A DNA stretch of 64,000 bases from Ferrovum sp. PN-J185 (GTDB lineage Bacteria; Pseudomonadota; Gammaproteobacteria; Burkholderiales; Ferrovaceae): assembly GCF_001581925.1 (NCBI RefSeq), contig NZ_LQZA01000001.1, positions 310,001 through 374,000 of the forward strand, given 5' to 3'. Numbering within the stretch: position 1 is the first letter of the stretch; each line of letters starts with the position of its first letter. A program made the position numbers and the translations under genes. The notes under the pieces are model-generated. The model was given only the letters and a program-made list of their open reading frames with translations, did no database searches and had not been told where the DNA came from. Of the stretch, positions 1 through 9,075 are shown piece after piece.

Positions 1-303
1 GGCCGAGTAGCTATGGAATCGGTGGTAAAAGTGCTGCATTCACTCCAAATCAACGAGGTGTTGTTAGAGACAGGGCAGCGCTTAAACGGCGTTTTTTTAG
101 AAGCAGGTTTGATAGATGAGTGGATATGTTATGTCGCCCCCACTTTTTTAGGAACAGGCGGAGCTGGCGTAGCCCAGTTTGGTCCTTTAGCTCATCTTTC
201 ACAGCGTGTTGATTTTACAGTTGTTGATGTGAAACAAATGGCTGAAGATATACGTGTCATGTTAAGAGCGCCTGCATCAATAAAGTGGTTAAATAGGAAA
301 TAA
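1..303 (+). CDS. ribD: RibD C-terminal part (5-amino-6-(5-phosphoribosylamino)uracil reductase domain), 5'-truncated
   Basis: This is the last 100 residues of a protein whose reading frame is open to the first base of the window, so the gene starts upstream. The segment LLETGQRLNG followed by FLEAGLIDEW matches the conserved end of the RibD reductase domain, which uses NADPH to reduce the ribosylamino-pyrimidine intermediate of riboflavin synthesis in the cytoplasm. The usual EGG signature reads ETG here. It lies 2 bases before ribE in the same direction, as in many proteobacterial rib operons. The deaminase domain would lie outside the window and cannot be judged. Confidence 0.88.
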   Translation, partial: GRVAMESVVKVLHSLQINEVLLETGQRLNGVFLEAGLIDEWICYVAPTFLGTGGAGVAQFGPLAHLSQRVDFTVVDVKQMAEDIRVMLRAPASIKWLNRK

Positions 304-305
304 TT

Positions 306-908
306 ATGTTTACTGGAATTATTTTAGCAACAGGGAAAATAGTAGAACAAGAACAATTAGAGCAGGGGTTACGTCTACGTATTGATACAACAATGGATTT
401 ATCAGACGTCGCAATTGGTGATTCGATCGCTGTTAATGGTGTTTGTTTAACAGTAGTTAAGCTATTGGAACACGGTTTTTTGATGGATGTATCTCGTCAT
501 ACTCTTGATGTGACGGTAGGGCTTGAGTTGGGCAAGGTAGTGAATTTAGAAAAAGCATTAAGGCTTGCTGATCGTCTTGGGGGTCATTTGGTATCAGGAC
601 ACGTGGATGGTTTAGGTGAGGTGATACATTACCATGCTATTGGAGAAAGTTGGTTCTTAGAGATTAAGGCTTCTTCAGATTTATCGCGGTACATCGCAAA
701 AAAAGGATCTATTACTGTCAATGGTATCTCGTTGACAGTTAACAGTATTGAGCAAGATAACTTTACTATTAATATTATTCCTCATACACGTGAAGTAACT
801 AATTTTAAAGAATTAGCTGTGGGCAGTAAGGTTAATTTAGAGATTGATTTGATTGCTCGTTACATTGAACGCTCTCGTATGTGGGAGAGTAATAGAGAAA
901 TAAGATAA
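306..908 (+). CDS. ribE: Riboflavin synthase alpha chain
   Basis: This 200-residue protein opens with MFTGII, the hallmark N-terminus of riboflavin synthase, which dismutates two 6,7-dimethyl-8-ribityllumazine molecules into riboflavin and the pyrimidinedione. Two tandem lumazine-binding repeats are visible. The first covers about residues 1-95 ([13 protein letters not shown]) and the second starts near residue 98 (HVDGLGEV, then [12 protein letters not shown]). The length is normal for the family. An AGGAAA ribosome-binding sequence sits 5 bases before the ATG. It follows ribD and precedes ribB(A), so it is almost certainly part of one operon. Confidence 0.96.
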   Translation: MFTGIILATGKIVEQEQLEQGLRLRIDTTMDLSDVAIGDSIAVNGVCLTVVKLLEHGFLMDVSRHTLDVTVGLELGKVVNLEKALRLADRLGGHLVSGHVDGLGEVIHYHAIGESWFLEIKASSDLSRYIAKKGSITVNGISLTVNSIEQDNFTINIIPHTREVTNFKELAVGSKVNLEIDLIARYIERSRMWESNREIR

Positions 909-936
909 AATAGCTTTTTGCTCTTTAGGAAAGGTC

Positions 937-2061
937 ATGATCAACAGCAGTGCTACGCGCTCAACTCTACCAGGGTTATCTCCTACATCGGAAATTATTG
1001 AGGAAATTCGAGCGGGACGAATGGTGGTATTGGTGGACGATGAAGACCGCGAGAATGAAGGTGATCTTGTTTTGGCGGCAGAGTACGTTACCCCAGAAGC
1101 CATTAACTTTATGGCTCGCTATGGTCGTGGGCTAATTTGTTTAACACTAACCCAAGAGCGCTGTCGACAATTAAATCTTCCGCTAATGGTTTCAGACAAT
1201 AGATCAAGTATGACAACTAATTTTACTGTGTCTATTGAGGCGGCTAAGGGAGTGACTACAGGAATTTCAGCTGCCGATCGAGCGCAAACTATTAAAGCAG
1301 CTGTTGCGCGTTTTGCTCGTCCGGAAGATTTGGTTCAGCCAGGACATATTTTTCCTTTAATGGCACGTCGTGGAGGAGTATTAATTCGTGCTGGTCACAC
1401 TGAGGCTGGATGTGATTTGTCTCAGCTTGCTGGTCTTGAGCCAAGTGCTGTGATTTGTGAAATATTGAAAGATGATGGTGAGATGGCCAGATTACCTGAC
1501 TTGATTGAGTTTGCACAACAGCATCAATTAAAAGTTGGTACTATTGCTGACTTAATTCACTATCGTAGTCAAAATGAACGTTTGGTGGAGAGAGCAGCAG
1601 AACGCGAATTGGTTACTCCTTATGGTACATTTAAGGTTGCAGCATATTATGATGCGATTGCTAATCGAACTCATTTGGCATTGGTTCATGGCACTATTGA
1701 CGCCGAGCAAGAAACTCTTGTGAGAGTTCACGAGCCGTTTTTTTTGGTGGATATCTTTGATGAACGTGCTTATCAACATTCTTTCGGAATTCAAAGTGCC
1801 TTGCGTCGCATAACTGAAGCAAAGTGTGGTGTGTTGGTATTATTGCAAGGTGAAGAAAGTGCTGAAGATTTAATTGCTTGGGCAAGTCCTAATCAAGAGT
1901 TACCTCCTAGAAAATGGGATTCAAGGTTGTATGGAGTAGGGGCGCAGATTTTAAGAGATCTGGGTGTTCAGAAAATGAGAGTATTATCTCGCTTACGAAA
2001 AATCCCCAGTATGGCAGGATTTGGATTGGAGGTTGTAGGGTATGTCGCACCAAACGAATAG
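937..2061 (+). CDS. ribB: 3,4-dihydroxy-2-butanone-4-phosphate synthase with degenerate GTP cyclohydrolase II-like domain (RibBX-type)
   Basis: The 374-residue protein has an intact N-terminal DHBP synthase domain: [13 protein letters not shown] at residues 31-43 carries the acidic metal ligands, and later [13 protein letters not shown] synthase makes the four-carbon unit of riboflavin from ribulose 5-phosphate. From about residue 226 (TPYGTF) a GTP cyclohydrolase II fold follows. The zinc-binding C-x10-C-x-C block is absent, because [10 protein letters not shown] replaces RVHSECLTGD and no cysteines follow. The GRNIGL signature is also missing. The C-terminal half is therefore probably not a cyclohydrolase, as in the RibBX variants described in Proteobacteria, and a separate RibA is expected elsewhere. 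AGGAAAGG precedes the ATG. Confidence 0.93.
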   Translation: MINSSATRSTLPGLSPTSEIIEEIRAGRMVVLVDDEDRENEGDLVLAAEYVTPEAINFMARYGRGLICLTLTQERCRQLNLPLMVSDNRSSMTTNFTVSIEAAKGVTTGISAADRAQTIKAAVARFARPEDLVQPGHIFPLMARRGGVLIRAGHTEAGCDLSQLAGLEPSAVICEILKDDGEMARLPDLIEFAQQHQLKVGTIADLIHYRSQNERLVERAAERELVTPYGTFKVAAYYDAIANRTHLALVHGTIDAEQETLVRVHEPFFLVDIFDERAYQHSFGIQSALRRITEAKCGVLVLLQGEESAEDLIAWASPNQELPPRKWDSRLYGVGAQILRDLGVQKMRVLSRLRKIPSMAGFGLEVVGYVAPNE

Positions 2062-2536
2062 TCCCAGAAATACCAGCATGGCTGATATTTCGAGTAACGG
2101 TAAAGGGTTACGTATTGCTATTGTTATTTCACGTTTCAATGAAGCCATTGGCGAACATTTGTTGGCCTCCACCGGCAAAGCATTAATTGACCATGGTGTG
2201 TTAGAGCAAGATATCCCCGTGATACGTGTTCCAGGTGCACTTGAGATTCCGTTAGCCCTCAAATCCTTAGCATTAACCAAGCGTTTTGATGCATTAATTG
2301 CGTTAGGTTCAGTGGTGCGAGGAGAAACGTATCATTTTGAGATTGTTGCTAATGAAAGTGCGGCTGGAATTACTGCTGTACAGTTAGAAACAGGTGTTCC
2401 TGTGGCTAATGGTATTTTAACAACGGAAAATGATGCACAAGCTTTTGCAAGAGTAGAGCAAAAAGGATTAGATTGTGCTCTGGCAGCAATAGAAATGGCT
2501 CGACTTTTAGCAGAAATTAGAATGGGTGAATTGTGA
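2042..2536 (+). CDS. ribH: 6,7-dimethyl-8-ribityllumazine synthase
   Basis: This 164-residue protein carries the lumazine synthase core: [12 protein letters not shown] near residue 25, [10 protein letters not shown] and [12 protein letters not shown]. The last contains the catalytic histidine. The enzyme joins the RibB product to the ribitylamino-pyrimidine and forms capsid-like or decameric assemblies. The ATG at 2042 lies inside the end of ribB (20-base overlap) and has GGAGG 8 bases upstream. The next ATG at 2078 has no such site, so the earlier start is preferred. Translational coupling with ribB is likely. Confidence 0.95.
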   Translation: MSHQTNSPRNTSMADISSNGKGLRIAIVISRFNEAIGEHLLASTGKALIDHGVLEQDIPVIRVPGALEIPLALKSLALTKRFDALIALGSVVRGETYHFEIVANESAAGITAVQLETGVPVANGILTTENDAQAFARVEQKGLDCALAAIEMARLLAEIRMGEL

Positions 2537-2964
2537 AATCAGCAAGACGATTAGCACGTGAAGGAGTGGTACAGGGTTTGTATTCATGGCAGATGACTGG
2601 GGATACCATGGCGCATATTAGCCAGCATATTCTGTCACAAAACCATATGGCACGAGCTGATATGCCTTTGATGAAAAGTTATTTACAAGGCATTCATGAT
2701 GCAATAGAGGAGTTGAATGTTTTTGTAGCCCCCTATCTTGATCGTGATTTAGATAGTGTAAGTCCGATTGAAAAGTCTATTCTTTGGTTGGCAGCCTACG
2801 AACTACGCCACTCTCTTGATACCCCCTTTCGTGTCATTATTAATGAAGCAGTTGAAATAGCAAAGTCGTTTGGTGCTACCGATGGTCATAAATACATTAA
2901 TGGTGTAATTGATAAAATGGCTTTAGATGTACGTCCTAAGGAAGTGAAACTGATAAAGGGTTAG
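2533..2964 (+). CDS. nusB: Transcription antitermination factor NusB
   Basis: This 143-residue all-alpha protein begins SARRLAREGVVQGLYSWQ, the typical NusB N-terminus. It ends with SPIEKSILWLAAYEL, VIINEAVEIAKSFG and KYINGVIDKMA, the conserved C-terminal blocks. NusB pairs with NusE (S10) on boxA RNA and supports antitermination in rRNA operons. Translation begins at a GTG overlapping the ribH stop codon by 4 bases, so the two are probably translationally coupled. The ribH-nusB-thiL order is widespread in proteobacteria. Confidence 0.95.
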   Translation: MKSARRLAREGVVQGLYSWQMTGDTMAHISQHILSQNHMARADMPLMKSYLQGIHDAIEELNVFVAPYLDRDLDSVSPIEKSILWLAAYELRHSLDTPFRVIINEAVEIAKSFGATDGHKYINGVIDKMALDVRPKEVKLIKG

Positions 2965-2974
2965 GGGATGTTGA

Positions 2975-3946
2975 GTGGCCTCAGAGTTTGATTTTATACA
3001 ACGTTATTGCCGTCGTTTAAACCAGCATACTGATCTTGGAGTTGGAGACGATGCAGCCTTAATGAAGGTTCGCTCGGGATATCAATTGGCAGTATCCACT
3101 GATATATTAGTTGCAGGAGTCCATTTTTTCTTAGATATAGATGCACTTTTTTTAGGAAGAAAAGCTGCTGCAGTTAACTTATCAGATATGGCTGCAATGG
3201 GAGCAACACCACGTTGGGTCACTTTAGGGTTAACTTTATCCGATATAGATGATACGTGGCTGAATGCTTTTTCTTATGGATTTTATACTGCATTGTCAGA
3301 GTATGATGTGGATTGGGTGGGGGGGGACACCACTCGTGGTCCGTTGAATATTGCTGTGACAGTCATGGGTGAAGTTCCCCAAGGTAGAGCATTAACGAGA
3401 TCTGGCGCCCAGGTGGGAGACGAAATATGGGTATCTGGAACAATCGGCGATGCAGCCTGGGGTTTGGCTTACTTAAATTGTGATGTTGAACTTGATCCTG
3501 AAGCGCAACAATACTGTCGTTATCGTCTTGAAAACCCCACTCCACGTGTTAAATTAGGTGAAGAACTCCTGGCTTTGGCACACAGTGCAATTGATATTTC
3601 AGATGGGCTCTTGGCGGATTTAAACCATATTTTGGTCGCCTCTCAAGTGGGTGCAGTAGTCGATATTAAATCGATTCCATTATCTCAAGCATTGCTAAAT
3701 CACCGCAATAATCCTTCTTTGTGGGATGCAGTGTTGAGTGGCGGCGATGATTATGAGTTGTGTTTTACGGCTCCTCAGAGTCACCAAGAGAGTATTATTC
3801 AGCTATCTGAAAAATTATGTTTACCTTTAACATGTATCGGTAGAGTAACTGCAAATCCCCAACAAAGAGAACTATTACATTTATCTACAGATAAAGATGA
3901 GGTGTCTTACTGGTCTGGCTATGATCACTTTAAGGAGCCGTTGTGA
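2975..3946 (+). CDS. thiL: Thiamine-monophosphate kinase
   Basis: This 323-residue protein begins ASEFDFIQRYCRRL and carries GVGDDAAL near residue 22, plus the metal-binding DMAAMGA and GGDTTRG blocks of the PurM/ThiL superfamily. ThiL phosphorylates thiamine monophosphate to the active diphosphate cofactor. The GTG start at 2975 follows an AGGGGA motif. The length agrees with the family (about 320-330). It is followed by pgpA with a 4-base overlap. No TPP riboswitch is visible nearby, as expected for an operon-internal gene. Confidence 0.95.
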   Translation: MASEFDFIQRYCRRLNQHTDLGVGDDAALMKVRSGYQLAVSTDILVAGVHFFLDIDALFLGRKAAAVNLSDMAAMGATPRWVTLGLTLSDIDDTWLNAFSYGFYTALSEYDVDWVGGDTTRGPLNIAVTVMGEVPQGRALTRSGAQVGDEIWVSGTIGDAAWGLAYLNCDVELDPEAQQYCRYRLENPTPRVKLGEELLALAHSAIDISDGLLADLNHILVASQVGAVVDIKSIPLSQALLNHRNNPSLWDAVLSGGDDYELCFTAPQSHQESIIQLSEKLCLPLTCIGRVTANPQQRELLHLSTDKDEVSYWSGYDHFKEPL

Positions 3947-4428
3947 GCCCTTCTTTGAAACAGATCTGGTTAAGTGATTGGCGTCATTTTTTATCTCTTG
4001 GGCTGGGGGCTGGGCTCTCTCCTAAGGGGCCAGGAACCGTTGGAACGTTAGTTGCGTTCCCTTTCTATTTTTTATTACAAGTACTGGGTAGTTCTCTGTA
4101 TTGGTTTTTGATCGTGATTTTTTTATTGTTAGGGGTCTACATTTGCGATTACACAGCCAAAGCATTACGTGTTGATGACCCAAGTGCTGTGGTATGGGAT
4201 GAGATTGTTGCTTTCTTAATTCTTTTGTTATGGATAAAACCTCAAGGAATTGGGTTGTTATGGGCTTTCTTATTATTTCGTCTTTTTGATATCTGGAAAC
4301 CTTATCCTATTTGTTGGTTAGATCAACGTATTAAAGGTGGGTTAGGGATTATGTTAGATGATTTGGTAGCCATGCTCTTTGCTCTAGCGGTGTGGTACTC
4401 ATTAGAGGGATTGATAGTTGGATTCTAG
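3943..4428 (+). CDS. pgpA: Phosphatidylglycerophosphatase A
   Basis: This 161-residue membrane protein carries the PgpA signature GAGLSPKGPGTVGTL near residues 22-36 and VVWDEIVAF, with three to four hydrophobic segments. It removes phosphate from phosphatidylglycerol phosphate in the inner membrane. The GTG start overlaps the thiL stop (GTGA). The thiL-pgpA adjacency is common in gamma- and betaproteobacteria and supports the call. Its 3' end overlaps the next gene by 11 bases. Confidence 0.94.
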   Translation: MSPSLKQIWLSDWRHFLSLGLGAGLSPKGPGTVGTLVAFPFYFLLQVLGSSLYWFLIVIFLLLGVYICDYTAKALRVDDPSAVVWDEIVAFLILLLWIKPQGIGLLWAFLLFRLFDIWKPYPICWLDQRIKGGLGIMLDDLVAMLFALAVWYSLEGLIVGF

Positions 4429-4906
4429 AGATGTAGAGTTAGCTCAGCAAGTTGGGTTGTTACTACTTAATCAAGGTTTATCACTTACCACAGCAGAATC
4501 TTGTACAGGTGGTGCCATTGCCGCGTTAATTACAGAAATCGCAGGATCAGCTCAATGGTTTGACCGTGGTTTTATAACTTATAGTAACGCCAGTAAAGAG
4601 GAGTTGTTGGGTGTGTCTCATGAATTAATTACTCACTATGGTGCAGTCAGTGAAGAGGTAGTCAAAGCCATGACTGAGGGAGCTTTATTTCACAGCAAAG
4701 CCAACTGGGCTATTGCTGTGAGTGGGATAGCTGGACCCACGGGAGGTACTGAACAAAAACCTGTTGGCACAGTGTGTATTGCTTGGCAAACTCGCCATCA
4801 ATTTTCTGAAGCACAAACTTATCATTTTGATGGAAACCGTCAACAGGTTCGTCATGCCACAGCTCGTTATGCGCTTCAAGGTTTAATTAGTAGGCTGGAT
4901 AATTAG
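4418..4906 (+). CDS. pncC: Nicotinamide-nucleotide amidase (CinA C-terminal domain protein)
   Basis: This 162-residue protein carries the stand-alone CinA C-terminal domain. TTAESCTGGAIAALIT near residue 24 includes the catalytic serine, and VSGIAGPTGGT comes later. It deamidates NMN to nicotinate mononucleotide for NAD recycling. The proposed TTG start lies inside pgpA, with AGAGGG about 7 bases upstream. No ATG lies near the N-terminus. Its last 20 bases overlap the convergent efflux lipoprotein gene. Confidence 0.9.
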   Translation: MDSRDVELAQQVGLLLLNQGLSLTTAESCTGGAIAALITEIAGSAQWFDRGFITYSNASKEELLGVSHELITHYGAVSEEVVKAMTEGALFHSKANWAIAVSGIAGPTGGTEQKPVGTVCIAWQTRHQFSEAQTYHFDGNRQQVRHATARYALQGLISRLDN

Positions 4907-6308
4907 TTGATCCTAACGCCAAATACCATAAAGTAGTATTTTGTAATGAGTTTACTTTTGCATTCAACCAATCGATTTCTGTTTGTTTAACATTAGATAG
5001 AGTAGACAAGTATTGAATACCGTTCACTCTACCGGAATAATAATTGGCTTGAATTAAGTTAACACTATTTTTTTGTAGTAACAGTAATTGTGTTTGGTTA
5101 TTAAGCTCAACTCGATCCTCGTTTATGGCACTCATCACATCGCTAACTTCTTTAAAGGCATTAATAACAGTTTGTTGATAATTAAGGGCGCTTTGTTCAA
5201 ATAAGGTGATAGCTCTTTGGTGGTTAGCTGCTAGAGTCCCTCCACTCAATAACGACTGGGATAGGTTGGTGCTTATCCCCCAAATTGGATTGTTGCTTGA
5301 TAACAGTTGACTGTAAGATGTATTAGCACGTCCCATACTGGCAGAAAGAGTGATATTAGGAAACTGAGCTGCTCTTGCAACCCCCACATTAGCGCTTGCT
5401 AGATGAAGTTGAGCCAATGCTGCTTCAATATCAGGTCGTTGCTTCATCCATACTGAAGAGATACTAAGTGGTAAAGTGGGAGGTAAAGAAATATCATGGA
5501 TACTAAAATGAATAGTTGTCTTTTTATCTGGTGGAAGAGAGCACAACGCATTTAATAGATGTTTTGCATAATGAAGGTTTGTCTCTAACAGATTACGTGT
5601 ACTATTAAGACGATTAATTTGGAGTTGTGCTGTATTGACTGCATCGTAGCTAATTAGTCCAGAGTCAAACTGTTGTTGGTATAAAGAGTGTATTGAAATT
5701 AATATGTTTTTATTCTCATCAATCAGTTTTAGTTCATCTTGATAAGCTGCGATAGTCAGCGCCGTATTGATCATATGACCAATTAAAGTGAGTTGAACCC
5801 CTTTTTTTAATGCCTCGTCGGTAGCCACTTGTGCTGTTAATCCTTCGTTAATACGACGATTCATACCGAATAAATCAAGTGCGTAACTAACTGTTGCGGT
5901 AAGCGTACTAATGGTATAAATAGATTGATTGGATAAGTTGCCAATCGGTGCCAGAAAATAGTTTTGTTTTGCAGTACTGGTGTTTAAAGTAACTTGAGGA
6001 TAAAAAACTCCCTTCCCAGCTTGAAGAGCATATTGACTAGCTTCAAGGGTTTTATTGGCGATGCCAACAGAAAAATTATTTGTTCCGTATGTCTCGACTA
6101 ACTGATTTATTTCTTGATTATTAAAGGCTTTCCACCAATATGTGTCAGGCTGTTGCTCTATTTTGAATAAATCGGGGTTATGGTTAAGGGTTACATTGTT
6201 TTGTGTGGGAGCAGTAAAATCGGGTCCAACAGCGCAAGCAAACAAGCTAAGTAATACACATATGAACAGTATATATCTTTTATAGCCGTGGCGTGTTTGT
6301 CGCTTCAT
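4887..6308 (-). CDS. NodT-family outer-membrane efflux lipoprotein (TolC-like)
   Basis: This 473-residue protein starts with a basic, hydrophobic signal peptide ending in SLFAC. The lipidated cysteine would be Cys25, followed by AVGPDF, the usual start of RND/ABC outer-membrane lipoproteins. Two OEP repeats follow with characteristic motifs (WWKAFNN, RPDIEAALAQL). Such proteins form the outer-membrane channel of tripartite exporters. It is the last gene of a minus-strand operon with permease, ATPase and HlyD adaptor, and its start overlaps the adaptor gene by 29 bases. The exported substrate cannot be told from sequence. Confidence 0.92.
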   Translation of the reverse strand: MKRQTRHGYKRYILFICVLLSLFACAVGPDFTAPTQNNVTLNHNPDLFKIEQQPDTYWWKAFNNQEINQLVETYGTNNFSVGIANKTLEASQYALQAGKGVFYPQVTLNTSTAKQNYFLAPIGNLSNQSIYTISTLTATVSYALDLFGMNRRINEGLTAQVATDEALKKGVQLTLIGHMINTALTIAAYQDELKLIDENKNILISIHSLYQQQFDSGLISYDAVNTAQLQINRLNSTRNLLETNLHYAKHLLNALCSLPPDKKTTIHFSIHDISLPPTLPLSISSVWMKQRPDIEAALAQLHLASANVGVARAAQFPNITLSASMGRANTSYSQLLSSNNPIWGISTNLSQSLLSGGTLAANHQRAITLFEQSALNYQQTVINAFKEVSDVMSAINEDRVELNNQTQLLLLQKNSVNLIQANYYSGRVNGIQYLSTLSNVKQTEIDWLNAKVNSLQNTTLWYLALGSTNYPAY

Positions 6309-7239
6309 CGGTACTGGCTCCTATATAGACATCTACTAATTGCCCTGGATAAAGAGTGATATGTTGGGGGACAGTAAAGTTAAAAATTATAGGCAGCACT
6401 CTTACATCAACGCGCTCTGTTCGTTGGTTAGACAATTCGATTTTAGGAGTTACTAAAGGCAGTATGCGATTAAATTCTAAAGGAATTTTATAATTGGTTC
6501 CTCGTATATACATATAGGCTTTAAGAGTGTCTGGAGAAGGTAATTTAGCAATAAGAATTTCATCAATAAAACTTCTTACTGATAGTTGCCGGATATTATT
6601 TCCCAGTACCATTACAGGTTGATATTGCTGGGTATAGGAATCATATACGCCTTGGGTTGAGACAAACCCTCCTACAGCAGCATTGACTGTGAGTACTATT
6701 CCCTCAGACAGGGCGGTGATGTGATATTTTTTAAGTAAATTAAGCGTTGCTTGATATTGCTGTTCTGCTACTTCAAGATTAGCAGCGGCCAAATCGGTTG
6801 TGTTTCTTGCATTGTCTACATTATCTTGGCTAATGGCGTCATGATTAAGTTGCCATGTGTGTAATACTTTTAAGTAACTGTCATTGGCTAGTTTATATTG
6901 AGCCTTAGCACTTTTAATTTGCGCCTGTTGACTTAACAAGTTTGCTTGTTGGACAGAGTCTTCTAGGTCAAAGAGAGGTGTCCCTTTTTGAATGTGATCA
7001 CCATCTTTAACGTGAATACGAGTAATGGTTGCAGAAACTTCAGGATAGATATTAATATTCTCACCACTATGCTGAGCTGTTTCAATAATGCCGTTGGCGT
7101 ATATACCATCATGAAAAGGATTGGCAACAGGGGGGTATGCAGGAGGAAGCGGAGTATTCTTAATACTCATTAAATAGGCTGCACCGAGTCCTGTGAAAAT
7201 ACCGATAATGGCTAAGATAATAATGGCTCTATTGAGCAT
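6280..7239 (-). CDS. HlyD-family periplasmic adaptor (membrane fusion protein)
   Basis: This 319-residue protein has one N-terminal membrane anchor (residues 4-25). It then shows the lipoyl/barrel-sandwich pattern VSATITRIHVKDGDHIQKGTPLFDLED, split by a coiled coil of about 90 residues. It should bridge the inner-membrane ABC permease to the NodT outer-membrane channel. The gene overlaps the ATPase gene by 11 bases upstream and the NodT gene by 29 bases downstream, so the three are co-translated. It resembles DevB/MacA-like adaptors more than RND adaptors because of the partner genes. Confidence 0.9.
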   Translation of the reverse strand: MLNRAIIILAIIGIFTGLGAAYLMSIKNTPLPPAYPPVANPFHDGIYANGIIETAQHSGENINIYPEVSATITRIHVKDGDHIQKGTPLFDLEDSVQQANLLSQQAQIKSAKAQYKLANDSYLKVLHTWQLNHDAISQDNVDNARNTTDLAAANLEVAEQQYQATLNLLKKYHITALSEGIVLTVNAAVGGFVSTQGVYDSYTQQYQPVMVLGNNIRQLSVRSFIDEILIAKLPSPDTLKAYMYIRGTNYKIPLEFNRILPLVTPKIELSNQRTERVDVRVLPIIFNFTVPQHITLYPGQLVDVYIGASTDEATNTPRL

Positions 7240-7936
7240 GTTCTACCCTTTCTATCCCTATGTTTTTTCCGTCTTCCATATGCATAATTTTGTCTGCATA
7301 TTCTATGATGCGTGCATCATGAGTGACTATGATAATAGCTCGTTGGCGAGTTAATATTTTTTCTTTGATAAAGCCTACTATTTTTCTTCCTGTTTCGCCA
7401 TCAAGGGAGGCTGTGGGTTCGTCTAGTATAAGTAAATCAGGCTGAGAGACAATGGCCCTCGCTATAGCAACCCGTTGTTGTTCTCCTCCGCTTAATTGGC
7501 GTGGTGGAAGATGTTCTTTGCCGGTTAATCCCACTACATCTAAATACTGACGCGCTTGAGTTAGTGCTGTATGCCAAGGTAAGTGTTGAAGTATTAGAGG
7601 GATTGCTACATTTTCTAGTGTGCTCAAACGGTGGAACAAATGATAATCTTGAAAAACAAAACCTATTTTATTTAATCTAAATTCAGCTAATTGGTCTTCA
7701 TTGAGAGCCCAGATGTCCTTGCCATCAATAACTACTTTGCCATTATCAGGTCGCAATATGCCAGAAATAATGCTTAAGAGAGTTGTTTTGCCGCTGCCCG
7801 ATGGCCCTACGATAAATAGTATTTCTCCTTTTTTCGCAATAAAACTGGTATCGCGAACGGCATAGGTTTTGTTACTACTTTCACCAAACCATTTATTAAT
7901 ATGAGACACTTCAACAGCAGCTGCTTGATCATTCAT
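7229..7936 (-). CDS. ABC transporter ATP-binding protein (LolD/MacB/DevA-like)
   Basis: This 235-residue protein has a complete ABC cassette: Walker A GPSGSGKTT near residue 40, Q-loop FQDYHLF, signature LSGGEQQRVAIARA, Walker B LLILDEPTASLD and an H-loop in IVTHD. It belongs to the branch that energises FtsX-like permeases for lipoprotein or peptide/drug export. It is encoded 2 bases after the permease gene and overlaps the adaptor gene, consistent with one complex. Confidence 0.95.
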   Translation of the reverse strand: MNDQAAAVEVSHINKWFGESSNKTYAVRDTSFIAKKGEILFIVGPSGSGKTTLLSIISGILRPDNGKVVIDGKDIWALNEDQLAEFRLNKIGFVFQDYHLFHRLSTLENVAIPLILQHLPWHTALTQARQYLDVVGLTGKEHLPPRQLSGGEQQRVAIARAIVSQPDLLILDEPTASLDGETGRKIVGFIKEKILTRQRAIIIVTHDARIIEYADKIMHMEDGKNIGIERVEHAQ

Positions 7937-7938
7937 GG

Positions 7939-9075
7939 CTAGTTTCTGAAAATATCAAAAGGTTGAATAGTCAGTACTTTTCTTATGCCAATATAACTTG
8001 ATATAGCTGCGATTATGATGACTAATCCTAATGCCAATAATAGGTTATCAAGAGTAATTTGGGCTGCGTAATTGGCGACTCGCGCGCGCGCTAAAAGAAT
8101 GACCAATGAAGCAAGACCAACCCCCATGCCATAGCCTAGTAAGGAGGTAAATACGCTTTGAATTAAAATCATTTTAATTAGCTCGTTACCCTTAGCACCA
8201 ATTGCTTTTAAAGCACCAAACTTTTCTAGATTTTCATATATGAAACTATAAAAAGTTTGTCCTGAAATAGATAACCCGACTATGAAACTAATAACGGTCA
8301 TTAGTAATACGTTAATACCAAGTCCAGTTTTATATTTATAAAAATCTGCGATTTTGTTGGTGAATTCCTCCCTAGTAAGAGCTTCGTATCCAATTTTCTT
8401 GATGTCATTTTTTATATGTTCAAGGTCTCTGTCACGTTGCGGTTCAATTAAAATATAAGAGATGGTGAATCGTCCGGTAGGAAGGTAAGTGATAGCACGC
8501 TGATAGGTAGTGTAAAGAGTGGGGATACCAAAAATACCTGAATAGGGGAGCTTTGCGATACCTACAATTTTTGCACGAAAATCATTGACCTCAAATTCAT
8601 CGCCAATCGTTGGGCTGTGTAATTTTTCATAGTCAGAGTCCTTGACAATAATAAAACCATTTTCTGCAAAGATATCTTGAATATTCCCTGTAATTAGAGG
8701 TGGGCGACCAAAAAGAGTTTTATCATCAATGCCAATAATAGAAATCGGCTGATAGAGTCCATCTTTAAGTTTCGCAAGGGCAGTACTAAAGAAAAGCGGT
8801 GAAGCAAACTTCACTCCTCGTGCACTTTTAGCGTAATTTAATACGTAATCAGGTAAAGGAATACTGCTAACAATATTGGTTACAGCAGGATCTAATACCC
8901 AAATTTTAGCGCCGATATTGTTCACTGAAGAAGAGGCACGATTGAGAATACCTGAAAACATAGATGTCATCATGATGATAAGAAATATGGAGAAAGTAAT
9001 ACCAATTAATACAGCCAAGAACTTTCCCCGATCATTAATTAGTAACTTGATCGCAATTTTGTAAAGACCGTTCAT
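7939..9075 (-). CDS. ABC transporter permease, FtsX/MacB-PCD type (DevC-like)
   Basis: This 378-residue protein has a first membrane helix near residues 18-42, then a periplasmic MacB-like core domain (about 45-245). Three more helices follow near residues 255-280, 305-330 and 345-365, the layout of MacB/FtsX permeases. The ATPase is a separate gene, so this is closer to the DevBCA arrangement than to fused MacB. It is the first gene of the minus-strand efflux operon, and its promoter should lie in 9076-9301, shared with a divergent MFS gene. Confidence 0.9.
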   Translation of the reverse strand: MNGLYKIAIKLLINDRGKFLAVLIGITFSIFLIIMMTSMFSGILNRASSSVNNIGAKIWVLDPAVTNIVSSIPLPDYVLNYAKSARGVKFASPLFFSTALAKLKDGLYQPISIIGIDDKTLFGRPPLITGNIQDIFAENGFIIVKDSDYEKLHSPTIGDEFEVNDFRAKIVGIAKLPYSGIFGIPTLYTTYQRAITYLPTGRFTISYILIEPQRDRDLEHIKNDIKKIGYEALTREEFTNKIADFYKYKTGLGINVLLMTVISFIVGLSISGQTFYSFIYENLEKFGALKAIGAKGNELIKMILIQSVFTSLLGYGMGVGLASLVILLARARVANYAAQITLDNLLLALGLVIIIAAISSYIGIRKVLTIQPFDIFRN

